Assembly (NCBI GenBank): GCA_004297235.1
Contig: SCUR01000547.1
Location: 1-11,925, forward strand
Direction: 5' to 3'
DNA: 11,925 bases
Origin: Candidatus Manganitrophaceae bacterium
GTDB taxonomy: Bacteria; Nitrospirota; Nitrospiria; SBBL01; Manganitrophaceae
Shown here: positions 1 to 6,060 of the stretch, piece after piece
Layout of the letters: every line of letters begins with the position of its first letter
How positions within the stretch are numbered: the stretch's first letter is position 1
Position numbers and translations under genes: made by a program
Notes under the pieces: model-generated
Seen by the model: the letters and a program-made list of their open reading frames with translations, nothing else
What the model was told of the DNA's origin: nothing
Databases searched by the model: none

Positions 1-1
1 G

Positions 2-775
2 ATGGGGGTCCGAGGGGCGGCGATCGCAGTCGGGATCTCCGAGATCTTCGGGACGGTATACCTCTTGATTCGGGCTTTTCAGAAGGGCTTTCTCCGTCGA
101 ACGCCGCTTCGTCTCGATTTGATCCGGCAGGTCGTCGGTGTCGGCCTCCCGTTTTGCGTCGACCGAATCGTCCAGCAGGTGGCCCAAATGTCGTATGCCC
201 GGGCCGTGCTGATTTATGGAACGGTCACCTACGCGGCCCATCAGGTGGGGCTGGCGATCGAGGCTTTCTCGTTTATGGCCGGGAGCGGATTCGCCGTGGC
301 GGCGGTGACGTCGGTGGGACAGAGCATCGGCGCCTCGCAGTATCAAAGGGCGAAAATCGAAAACTGGGAGGCGAATCGGCTGGCTGTCTTGGTGATGGCG
401 ACGATGGGAATTGTCTTTTTCTTTTTCCCCTATCTGCTGCTCCGGCTGTTCACGCAAGATGCGGAGGTCATCCGGCTGGGGACCCTGTTCCTGAAGATCG
501 TCGCGCTCATTCAGATACCGCTGGCGATCACGATGGTCCTCTCCGGGTCGCTGAAGGGGGCCGGGGACACCCGATTCCTCCTCGGGGTTACCTTCGTCGG
601 CGCCTGGCTGATCCGGGTTCCCCTCGCTTTTTATTTTTCGTTCATCCAACCGCTCGGGATCACCTATGTCTGGGGGGTGATGGTGGTCGATTGGTTCGCG
701 CGCATGGCGCTGACGCTCCTTCGCTACCGCTCCGAAAAGTGGCAGAGCATCCGGGTGATCGAGCAGGAGAAGTGA
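2..775 (+). CDS. MATE-family multidrug/Na+ (or H+) antiporter, C-terminal part (5' partial)
   Basis: This is an inner-membrane exporter of the MATE (NorM/DinF-like) superfamily, which expels organic cations or metabolites in exchange for Na+ or H+. The visible 257 residues form several hydrophobic spans separated by short basic loops. They correspond to roughly the C-terminal lobe of a normally 440-470 residue, 12-span protein. Family-typical signatures are the VGQSIGA segment (about residues 105-111 of the visible part) and the GSLKGAGDT segment (about 182-190), the latter typical of the second lobe. The frame is open to the left edge and about 190 residues are missing, so the ATG at base 2 is almost certainly internal rather than the true start. 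The stop lies 56 nt before the lipoprotein gene with no obvious terminator between, so read-through is possible. Substrate cannot be inferred. Confidence 0.85.
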   Translation: MGVRGAAIAVGISEIFGTVYLLIRAFQKGFLRRTPLRLDLIRQVVGVGLPFCVDRIVQQVAQMSYARAVLIYGTVTYAAHQVGLAIEAFSFMAGSGFAVAAVTSVGQSIGASQYQRAKIENWEANRLAVLVMATMGIVFFFFPYLLLRLFTQDAEVIRLGTLFLKIVALIQIPLAITMVLSGSLKGAGDTRFLLGVTFVGAWLIRVPLAFYFSFIQPLGITYVWGVMVVDWFARMALTLLRYRSEKWQSIRVIEQEK

Positions 776-784
776 TCGGCCCGG

Positions 785-813
785 TTGCCAAAAGGGAATG
801 CCGGCAGTATTCT
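785..813 (+). promoter_or_regulatory. Candidate sigma-70 promoter for the FG-GAP lipoprotein gene
   Basis: TTGCCA at 785-790 (5 of 6 to the -35 consensus) is followed after 17 nt by TATTCT at 808-813 (4 of 6 to the -10). Transcription would start near 820, giving a very short leader that still contains the GAGGT ribosome-binding site at 821-825. It lies between two genes on the same strand. Judged by eye only. Confidence 0.35.
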
Positions 814-831
814 TAACATAGAGGTTTAGAG

Positions 832-2274
832 ATGGCATTATCCAAACAACTCATTTTCCTATTCGTTCTTTTTTCGCTTTTGGGCTGCGGGCGGAAGGAG
901 TCCAAAGAGGGAATCGAGGTGACGATCCTCCCCAATTTTTTTAAGCTCCCATCCGGGGGAGAGGTGCAATTTTCCGCCGACGTCTCAGGGACCCTCAACA
1001 AGGGGGTGACCTGGGAGGTGACCGGGCCGCTGGGAACAAGCATCTCGACCGAAGGGCGTTTTCGCGCGCCGTTGAACGCGGGCGGCAAGACGGCCACCCT
1101 TCGCGCCGTCAGCCAAGAAGACCCGAACACATTCGGCAATGCGTCCGTTTCGATGACCTCTTTCTCCAAAGAGATCGGGGAGACGGTTCCGCCGGGTTCC
1201 GACCGATTGATCGTCGGAGGATACACGGTCCGAGCGGGGCAGACGATTGATCTGAACGGCGATAATCTGCTCGATCTTATTTCAGTGAACCCTTCGGGGC
1301 CCGTGACGGTTTACTTCGGGATCGGCGGCGCCAAATTCCTAAAGAAGGCTGAGATTCCGGTGAGTGAGCCGTCCGCCGTGACCATGGGGGATTTCGTGAA
1401 TACCAGCGGTTTCGTCGCCGATTTCGCGATTGCGAGCCGAAGCGAGCAGGCGGTCAAGATCATCCCCGGACAACCGGGGAGCGCGCAAAATTCCTTCACG
1501 GCTCCAGACCCAATCCCGACGCTCTCCCTCTCCTTGTTCCCGTCGGCCTTGGCCGCCGGACGATTTCATGGAGATGTCGAAAGCCGAAACTCCGACCTGG
1601 CCGTCGGGACCGAAGACGGATCGATCCTCCTTTTCCTCCAGAATCGCTGCGTCTCCTGCGCTCAGGTTGACTTTAGTCCGCAACCCGCCGTTACCGTCGG
1701 CGGTAAGATCACTCAGCTGGTTCCGGCCGATTTCAACGGAGATGATCTTCTCGATCTGGCCGTGCTTCGCGAAGGGATCAGCGATGTGCTCGTCTTCCTT
1801 GGAGACGGTGCGGGCGCGCTCTCCGGACCGATCTCCATCCCGTTCACCTCGGCGCCGACGTCCCTTGCCGTCGGCGATTTCAATGATGATGAGATCAGCG
1901 ATCTTGCCGCGGCCCATGCCGCCTCCAATCAGGTGTCGATTTCGTTCGGAAAGGGGGACGGGACCTTTGATCCGCCCCGCTTCACGTCGGTCGACTCGGC
2001 CCCTACGTCGATCAGCACCGGCGATTTTAATCTTGGTGGAAAAACCGATATCGCCGTGGCGCTGCCGGCTTCCAAGGCGGTCTTGCTCCTGTTCGGCGAT
2101 GGGTCGGGGCAGTTCATCAGCAAATTGCAATATGATACCGGCGTTGCACCCCTCTCTCTCGTTCCAGGATTCTTCACCAGTTTTAACAGCCCTCAGGGGT
2201 TTCAGAGCGTCGGGCTGATCTATATCAGCGGAACGGAAAATAAGTTCTACCTCCTCAATAACACCAGTACCTGA
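832..2274 (+). CDS. Lipoprotein with Ig-like domain and FG-GAP/VCBS-type beta-propeller
   Basis: A 480-residue envelope lipoprotein. The N-terminus is a lipoprotein signal peptide with lipobox LLGC, giving lipidated Cys19 followed by Gly and Arg, so it is probably retained at the outer membrane. Residues about 28-110 resemble a bacterial Ig-like (BIG2-type) domain, with the typical VTWEV and AVSQEDP strand pattern. From about 140 to the end come seven FG-GAP/VCBS-like repeats, at about 141-169, 186-215, 242-270, 298-330, 347-379, 396-428 and 444-478. The best are DFNGDDLLDLAV, DFNDDEISDLAA and DFNLGGKTDIAV, each followed by a strand and FGDGSGQF-like hairpin. Seven repeats fit a seven-bladed propeller; the D-x-(N/D)-x-D loops in repeats 1 and 4-6 fit calcium binding, while 2, 3 and 7 are degenerate. 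Such propellers usually mediate protein or carbohydrate contacts. The start is set by GAGGT at 821-825. Specific function is unknown. Confidence 0.85.
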   Translation: MALSKQLIFLFVLFSLLGCGRKESKEGIEVTILPNFFKLPSGGEVQFSADVSGTLNKGVTWEVTGPLGTSISTEGRFRAPLNAGGKTATLRAVSQEDPNTFGNASVSMTSFSKEIGETVPPGSDRLIVGGYTVRAGQTIDLNGDNLLDLISVNPSGPVTVYFGIGGAKFLKKAEIPVSEPSAVTMGDFVNTSGFVADFAIASRSEQAVKIIPGQPGSAQNSFTAPDPIPTLSLSLFPSALAAGRFHGDVESRNSDLAVGTEDGSILLFLQNRCVSCAQVDFSPQPAVTVGGKITQLVPADFNGDDLLDLAVLREGISDVLVFLGDGAGALSGPISIPFTSAPTSLAVGDFNDDEISDLAAAHAASNQVSISFGKGDGTFDPPRFTSVDSAPTSISTGDFNLGGKTDIAVALPASKAVLLLFGDGSGQFISKLQYDTGVAPLSLVPGFFTSFNSPQGFQSVGLIYISGTENKFYLLNNTST

Positions 2275-2347
2275 TCCAAGATTTCTTTTTCCTCGCAAGA
2301 TCTCCGCATAAGAGAGATGGGTAAATCAACTCGATCTCCCCAATAAA

Positions 2348-2366
2348 TACCCCCTCCGGGGGGTTG
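2348..2366. promoter_or_regulatory. C/G-tract palindrome, CsoR/RcnR-operator-like
   Basis: A run of five C (2350-2354) and a run of six G (2358-2363) flank TCC, with A/T on both sides (TAC before, TTG after). Operators of the CsoR/RcnR/FrmR (DUF156) repressor family have this shape. TTGTCT at 2364 and TTGCCC at 2369 could serve as a -35 for the hydrolase gene, so a bound repressor would sit over the promoter. No such repressor is encoded in the window, so the operator reading is inference. A weak RNA hairpin is the alternative. A second small hairpin (GAAGC, loop GATA, GCTTC) lies at 2401-2414 in the presumed leader. Confidence 0.3.
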
Positions 2367-2446
2367 TCTTGCCCGATGAATCATGACCAAAATAGTCTTG
2401 GAAGCGATAGCTTCGTGGAGTTCGAAAAGGGCAAAGGGAGATCGCC

Positions 2447-3349
2447 ATGACGAAGCAGTCGATTTACAAGAGTTCCGAAGGAGAAGCGGAGGTGATGTCT
2501 CTCTATTTTCGTCAGCTGGCGGGCCTTCCGCTCAAATGCGACCATCGAAGGATCAAAACGCGCTTTGGCCTCACCCATGTTACGATGGCCGGGCCGGAAG
2601 GGGCTTCCCCGCTGCTGGTGCTCCCCGGCGTGCATGCGCCGGCGCCGTTCAATCTTGCGTTCTGGCAGCCGCTCGCGAGCGAGTATCGTCTCTATTCGCC
2701 CGACACGATCGGCCAGCCGGGACGGAGCGTGCAGACCCGGATCTCCCCCGGCGACCACCATTATGGGAAGTGGGTGGTCGATCTTCTCGACGGCCTCGGT
2801 CTGGATCGGCCGGCGGCGGCCGGGATTTCATTCGGCGGCGCGGTTCTTTTGGACGCCGCCGCCGACGCCCCGGAGCGGATCTCCTCGGCGGTTCTGGTGG
2901 TGCCGGGAGGGATCGCCGCAAGCCGAACGCTTCCGCTTCTGTTCAGGCTGGCTCTTCCCGCCCTCCTCTATCGCTCCTTCCCGAATCGCAATCGGCTCCT
3001 CCGCGTATTCCGGCCTTTTATGACGGAAGTCGATGAAGCCCTTCTGGAATTCTTAGGAACCTATCTGCGCCGCTCCGAGCGATCCGCGTTCGGCGTGCCG
3101 CTTCCGGGGCCGTTCACGAAGGAGATGCTTCAGAATTTTCACGCCCCGACGCTGGTCCTTCTGGCGAGAGAGGATCTTTTTGTTCCGGTGGATCAGGCGG
3201 CCGCCCGCGCAGAAGAAATCATTCCGAATCTGTTCTCCATTGAAATTCTGGAAAGCCGCCACATCCCGACAAAAAAGATGACGGAAGAGGTTAACGAGCG
3301 CGTCCGGACATTCTTGCAAAAGGTCTCCGGCCGGAGCGAAGCAGCGTAG
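2447..3349 (+). CDS. Alpha/beta-fold hydrolase (esterase/MhpC-like)
   Basis: A 300-residue serine hydrolase of the alpha/beta fold, with no signal peptide and so probably cytoplasmic. Visible elements in order: strand and oxyanion region LLVLPGVHAPAP (about 56-67), nucleophile elbow GISFGG with Ser128, acidic residue in LAREDLFVP (Asp243), and a late histidine in ESRHIPT (His272). Spacing and order match a Ser-Asp-His triad. Residues about 150-215 form the variable cap region, rich in Leu, Arg and Phe. The oxyanion loop reads PGVHAP rather than the usual HG-x-PG, so substrate cannot be inherited from well-known members. The start is supported by AAAGGGAG at 2434-2440, 6 nt upstream. The stop is followed 8 nt later by a small membrane-peptide gene with its own strong SD, suggesting one transcript continuing into the beta-helix protein. 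Carboxylesterase is the safest general name. Confidence 0.85.
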   Translation: MTKQSIYKSSEGEAEVMSLYFRQLAGLPLKCDHRRIKTRFGLTHVTMAGPEGASPLLVLPGVHAPAPFNLAFWQPLASEYRLYSPDTIGQPGRSVQTRISPGDHHYGKWVVDLLDGLGLDRPAAAGISFGGAVLLDAAADAPERISSAVLVVPGGIAASRTLPLLFRLALPALLYRSFPNRNRLLRVFRPFMTEVDEALLEFLGTYLRRSERSAFGVPLPGPFTKEMLQNFHAPTLVLLAREDLFVPVDQAAARAEEIIPNLFSIEILESRHIPTKKMTEEVNERVRTFLQKVSGRSEAA

Positions 3350-3357
3350 AGGGAGCC

Positions 3358-3492
3358 ATGGCCACCATTCGGTCTTTTGTGATCAGATGTATTTTGGGTA
3401 TCGTGGTTTTGGTTGGATTCCTGATCGGATCGGTCGTCGGGGGGGAGACGTCCAAAGGGAGAGAGGGAGGCACCGATGTGCAACAAGGTTAG
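3358..3492 (+). CDS. Small single-span membrane peptide (44 aa), unrecognised
   Basis: A 44-codon reading frame: ATG at 3358, stop TAG at 3490-3492, preceded by a near-ideal SD (AGAGGGA, 3348-3354) that begins right at the hydrolase stop codon. The peptide starts MATIRSFVIR, then a hydrophobic run of about 18 residues (11-28, rich in Ile, Val, Leu and Gly). It ends in a hydrophilic tail with lysine, arginine, glutamates and glutamines. It could be an inserted single-span peptide or a signal peptide with a very short mature product. Its last 17 nt overlap the start of the beta-helix gene in another frame, so translational coupling is plausible. I recognise no family. Support comes from the ribosome-binding site, tight packing and amphipathic layout; no homology was available. 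Confidence 0.55.
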   Translation: MATIRSFVIRCILGIVVLVGFLIGSVVGGETSKGREGGTDVQQG

Positions 3493-4603
3493 GAAAAGCT
3501 TTCGAAATACATTGAAACGGCTCGCCGTGATCTGGACGGTCGCGCTGGTTTTTTATCCCCTTTACGCCGCCGGGCAGGAGCGGCCGGATGATCGCTCCAC
3601 TAAAAGGATCGTCACCCTCCGGGAGGGCGAAGTGGTCCAGGAAGATTATTTTGCATGGGGGGACGTGGTTGAGATTTTGGGGACCGTTCACGGGGATGTC
3701 TATGCGGCGGGCGGGGAGGTTCGGATCGCGGGCGACATCGACGGGGATCTGCTCGCCGCCGGCGGGAAGGTGGATGTCCAGGGAAGGATCGGCCAAGATG
3801 CCCGCATCGCGGGGGGGGAGGTCACCGTGGCGGGGGTGATCGGAAGAAACCTCACCGCCGCCGGGGGGGAGGTCACCTTGGCCGATGCCGCGGCGGTTCA
3901 CGGGAACGTCATCTCCGCCGGGGATCTCACTCTCTCCGGCCGGGTCGACGGTTATGTGAAGGCGATGGCGGGGAATCTCCAGGTGGCATCCCCGGCGAAG
4001 GTGGGCGGGGACCTGACCTATCGAAGCCCTCATCCCGCGCAGATCGATCCGGGGGCGAAGATCGGCGGGATGGTCATGCAGAAGACCCCGCATCAGATGT
4101 TCGACTTCTCCCCCGGCCAGATGATCGGGGCGATGGCCGGTCTGTTCCTCTTTCTCAAGATGATCAGCTTCGTGTCGACGTGGATCCTCGGACTGTTGCT
4201 GATTTTCCTCTTCCCCGGATTCAGCCGAGCGGTCGTCTCGACCCTGCGGGAGCAGCCGATGGCGTCGCTCGGCTGGGGGCTGGTCTGGCTGATCGTCACG
4301 CCGGTCGTCCTCATTACTCTCTTGGTCACGGTGGTCGGAATTCCACTGGCGCTGATCTTTTTTCCACTCTATTTCATCAGCCTCTATCTGGCGCGCATCT
4401 TCATCATCCTCTGGGCCGGCACCGCCCTTCTGGAGCGGATGGGGAAGCGAGAACATCCGGGATGGGGATTGTTGATCGGCCTCTTTCTCTACACGCTCCT
4501 GACGTTGATCCCCGGACCGGGTGGTCTCATCAGCCTCTTGGTCGTCCTCTTTGGAGTCGGTGCGGCCCTGTTGACGTTAAGAGCGGAATACGCCGCAGCG
4601 TGA
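3476..4603 (+). CDS. Bactofilin-like beta-helix protein with signal peptide and C-terminal membrane domain
   Basis: A 375-residue envelope protein. Residues 1-32 form a basic then hydrophobic export signal ending LYAAG, or a signal anchor. Residues about 45-200 are short glycine- and valine-rich repeats of about 17-20 residues, for example GDVYAAGGEVRIAGDIDGDL, GRIGQDARIAGGEVTVAG and VIGRNLTAAGGEVTLAD. These match the right-handed beta-helix of the polymer-forming cytoskeletal (bactofilin) superfamily. Residues about 212-375 are strongly hydrophobic with perhaps four or five membrane spans and a PGPGG turn near 346-350. Unlike classical cytoplasmic bactofilins, the signal places the beta-helix outside the cytoplasm, tethered by its C-terminal domain. 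The SD GGGAGG (3465-3470) fixes the start. It overlaps the small membrane-peptide gene by 17 nt and lies 134 nt before mscL. A role in envelope organisation is inferred from the fold. Confidence 0.75.
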   Translation: MCNKVRKSFRNTLKRLAVIWTVALVFYPLYAAGQERPDDRSTKRIVTLREGEVVQEDYFAWGDVVEILGTVHGDVYAAGGEVRIAGDIDGDLLAAGGKVDVQGRIGQDARIAGGEVTVAGVIGRNLTAAGGEVTLADAAAVHGNVISAGDLTLSGRVDGYVKAMAGNLQVASPAKVGGDLTYRSPHPAQIDPGAKIGGMVMQKTPHQMFDFSPGQMIGAMAGLFLFLKMISFVSTWILGLLLIFLFPGFSRAVVSTLREQPMASLGWGLVWLIVTPVVLITLLVTVVGIPLALIFFPLYFISLYLARIFIILWAGTALLERMGKREHPGWGLLIGLFLYTLLTLIPGPGGLISLLVVLFGVGAALLTLRAEYAAA

Positions 4604-4651
4604 GGAGAGATTCAGACATGGGGCGATCGGCCGCGTCGCTCTCTTTGTATA

Positions 4652-4681
4652 TTGACTTGGGATAAACCCGGAGCATATGAT
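4652..4681 (+). promoter_or_regulatory. Strong sigma-70-type promoter of mscL
   Basis: TTGACT at 4652-4657 (5 of 6) and TATGAT at 4676-4681 (5 of 6) are separated by 18 nt. Transcription would start near 4688, about 50 nt before the mscL ATG. It lies in the gap between the beta-helix protein and mscL, so mscL and the following outer-membrane gene can be transcribed independently of the upstream cluster. Confidence 0.6.
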
Positions 4682-4692
4682 GTCCGTTCCAG

Positions 4693-4730
4693 GAAGAATG
4701 GGACTCCTTCCGTTCTTCGAGAAAAGGAGG
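4693..4730 (+). promoter_or_regulatory. mscL leader with two mutually exclusive hairpins, one masking the ribosome-binding site
   Basis: Fold A pairs 4693-4701 with 4710-4718 (nine pairs including one G-U, plus a possible G-U extension, loop of 6-8 nt) and leaves the SD AGGAGG (4725-4730) free. Fold B pairs CTCCTT (4704-4709) with AAGGAG (4724-4729). After a 3-nt bulge it also pairs TTCT (4713-4716) with AGAA (4720-4723) around a TCG loop, hiding the SD. The two folds use the same bases and cannot coexist. The proposed transcription start places fold A almost at the 5' end. Pairings are read directly from the sequence; the regulatory meaning is inference. Confidence 0.4.
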
Positions 4731-4737
4731 ACTGAGT

Positions 4738-5184
4738 ATGCTCAAAGAGTTCAAAGAATTTGCCATGCGCGGGAATGTCCTCGACCTGGCGGTTGGGGTT
4801 ATTCTTGGCGCCGCTTTTGGGCGGATCGTCAATTCGTTTGTGAACGATGTCCTGATGCCCCCCCTTGGCCTGCTCATCGGCAATGTTGACTTTTCCAGTC
4901 TCTTCATCAACCTTTCCGGTAAACCGATCGCCTCGTTGGCGGAAGCCAAAGCCGCCGGCGCGGCCACGATCAATTATGGCCTCTTCATCAACAGCGTGAT
5001 CGACTTCGTGCTCGTCGCCTTCGCGATCTTCCTGTTGATCCGGCAGATCAATGCGATGAAGCGGAAATCCGAAGCGGCCCCGGCCGCGCCGAACACCAAG
5101 GGCTGTCCTTACTGCCGGCTCGATATTCCGATCGCGGCCACCCGATGTCCGCACTGCACGTCAGAGTTGAAAGTGGCTATCTAA
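4738..5184 (+). CDS. mscL: Large-conductance mechanosensitive channel MscL, zinc-ribbon-tailed variant
   Basis: MscL is the homopentameric inner-membrane emergency valve that opens at near-lytic tension and releases solutes after hypo-osmotic shock. The 148-residue product opens with the family's highly conserved N-terminal helix and first span (EFKEFAMRGNVLDLAVGVILGAAFG-type, residues 5-29). It continues with the VNDVLMPPLGLL segment ending TM1, a periplasmic loop (about 50-77), then TM2 (about 80-102) ending in a basic IRQINAMKRK stretch. Instead of the LLTEIRDLL-type C-terminal helix bundle of the E. coli protein, it ends in CPYC (123-126) and CPHC (137-140), a compact zinc-ribbon-like knuckle that I recall from other non-enteric MscLs. 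The SD AGGAGG lies 7 nt upstream and may be masked by the leader structure. The stop is 31 nt before the DUF481 gene, suggesting a two-gene operon. Confidence 0.95.
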   Translation: MLKEFKEFAMRGNVLDLAVGVILGAAFGRIVNSFVNDVLMPPLGLLIGNVDFSSLFINLSGKPIASLAEAKAAGAATINYGLFINSVIDFVLVAFAIFLLIRQINAMKRKSEAAPAAPNTKGCPYCRLDIPIAATRCPHCTSELKVAI

Positions 5185-5215
5185 CTCGTTCTCATTAAAA
5201 TAAGGAGCTGAACCA

Positions 5216-5944
5216 ATGCGACATCTGATCCGGAATATGGTCCTATTTTGCCTCCTGGTAGGGGTGGCCAAACCCCTTGCTGCCCAGGAGACACCTCCCT
5301 GGAAGGGAAATCTGGAGTTGTCCTATCTGAACACGTCTGGAAATACCCATTCGGAAACCTTCGTGGCGGCCGGAAAAGCGGAGCGCACCTTTGCGGTTTC
5401 GAAGTTGTCGGGGGAAATCAAAGCGATTTATGGAGAGAAGGATAATGTTGCTTCCGATAAAAGCTGGATGGGAATCCTCAAGTATGATCGGAACATCACC
5501 GAATACACCTATGGCTTTCTCTCGGAGTCGGTCGAGCGGAACACCCTGAAGGGGATTGAGATCCGATCCATTACTTTGGCCGGTTTGGGCCACTATTTCA
5601 TCAAAACCCCTTCCGACACACTCAAGGGAGAGGTCGGTCTCGGCTACACGCGGGAGAACCCGATCTCTCCCTTCGACGACCGCGGTTTCCCGACCGCCCG
5701 CCTCTTCGGCGGTTATGTTCACTCCTTCACCGACAAAACCCGCTTCGAGCAGACGGTGGAATATACGCCGAACTTAAAGGAGGCGAAAGATTACCTGATC
5801 AACGAGGAGTCGGCCTTCATCACGAACCTGATGGGGAATTTAGCCTTCAAGGTTTCCTACGCGGTTTTGTATGACAATCTTCCTCCTCCCGGTTTCGGAA
5901 AATATGATCGGCTCTTCAAAACGGCATTGCTCTATACTTTTTGA
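5216..5944 (+). CDS. DUF481/YdiY-like outer-membrane protein
   Basis: A 242-residue beta-barrel-type protein of the DUF481 family, to which E. coli YdiY ('salt-induced outer membrane protein') belongs. Residues 1-23 are a Sec signal peptide, probably cut after PLAA. The mature part starts with the family-typical GNLELSYLNTSGNTHSETF segment (31-49). It continues as alternating amphipathic strands (for example GEIKAIYGEK, WMGILKYDRN, TYGFLSESVER, LGHYFIKTP, EVGLGYTREN) and ends in ALLYTF, a terminal aromatic residue typical of BAM-inserted barrels. The SD AAGGAG (5202-5207) is 8 nt upstream of the ATG. Coupling to mscL (31-nt gap) fits an osmotic or salt setting, but the molecular function of the family is not established. 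The gene runs directly into an AT-rich promoter-like zone for the CLC gene. Confidence 0.85.
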   Translation: MRHLIRNMVLFCLLVGVAKPLAAQETPPWKGNLELSYLNTSGNTHSETFVAAGKAERTFAVSKLSGEIKAIYGEKDNVASDKSWMGILKYDRNITEYTYGFLSESVERNTLKGIEIRSITLAGLGHYFIKTPSDTLKGEVGLGYTRENPISPFDDRGFPTARLFGGYVHSFTDKTRFEQTVEYTPNLKEAKDYLINEESAFITNLMGNLAFKVSYAVLYDNLPPPGFGKYDRLFKTALLYTF

Positions 5945-5963
5945 GCCGGAATGAAAGAACACG

Positions 5964-6001
5964 GTATGATAATTGCTCCTGCTCGACCCAGTATGATAAT
6001 T
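5964..6001 (+). promoter_or_regulatory. AT-rich promoter zone of the CLC gene with an 11-bp direct repeat
   Basis: GTATGATAATT occurs exactly twice, at 5964-5974 and 5991-6001, with start-to-start spacing of 27 nt. Each copy contains -10-like hexamers (TATGAT, GATAAT), and TATAGT follows at 6004-6009. TTGCTC (5973-5978) and GATAAT (5995-6000) form a weak -35/-10 pair with a 16-nt spacer. The copies could be tandem promoters or two sites for a regulator. The zone begins just after the DUF481 stop. Confidence 0.4.
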
Positions 6002-6060
6002 TTTATAGTATAGAAGAACGGCACCTCGTCACATCAACGTCAAACGAGATCATCGGTCCG

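Noticed and set aside
1339..2298. 319-codon minus-strand frame opposite the FG-GAP lipoprotein
   Set aside because: Composition is a mirror of Asp/Gly-rich propeller repeats; the plus-strand protein has a lipobox, repeats and an SD.
3383..4456. 357-codon minus-strand frame opposite the beta-helix gene
   Set aside because: Highly charged Asp/Arg/His repeats mirror the Gly/Val repeats of the real gene; no independent support.
4618..4665. 15-codon frame (ATG 4618 to TAA 4663-4665) between the beta-helix gene and mscL, looking like a leader peptide
   Set aside because: SD spacing is poor, it overlaps the -35 region of the mscL promoter, and no attenuator-like arrangement follows it.
5269..5286. 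TGG...TTGCT sigma-54 (-24/-12)-like match
   Set aside because: Spacing between GG and GC is 11 rather than 10 nt and it lies inside the signal-peptide coding region of the DUF481 gene.
5941..6060. N-terminal extension of the CLC protein from a TTG at 5941
   Set aside because: The added 40 residues are Cys/Ser/Tyr/Asn-rich, unlike CLC N-termini, and the DNA is an AT-rich promoter-like zone with a direct repeat. No good SD precedes the TTG.
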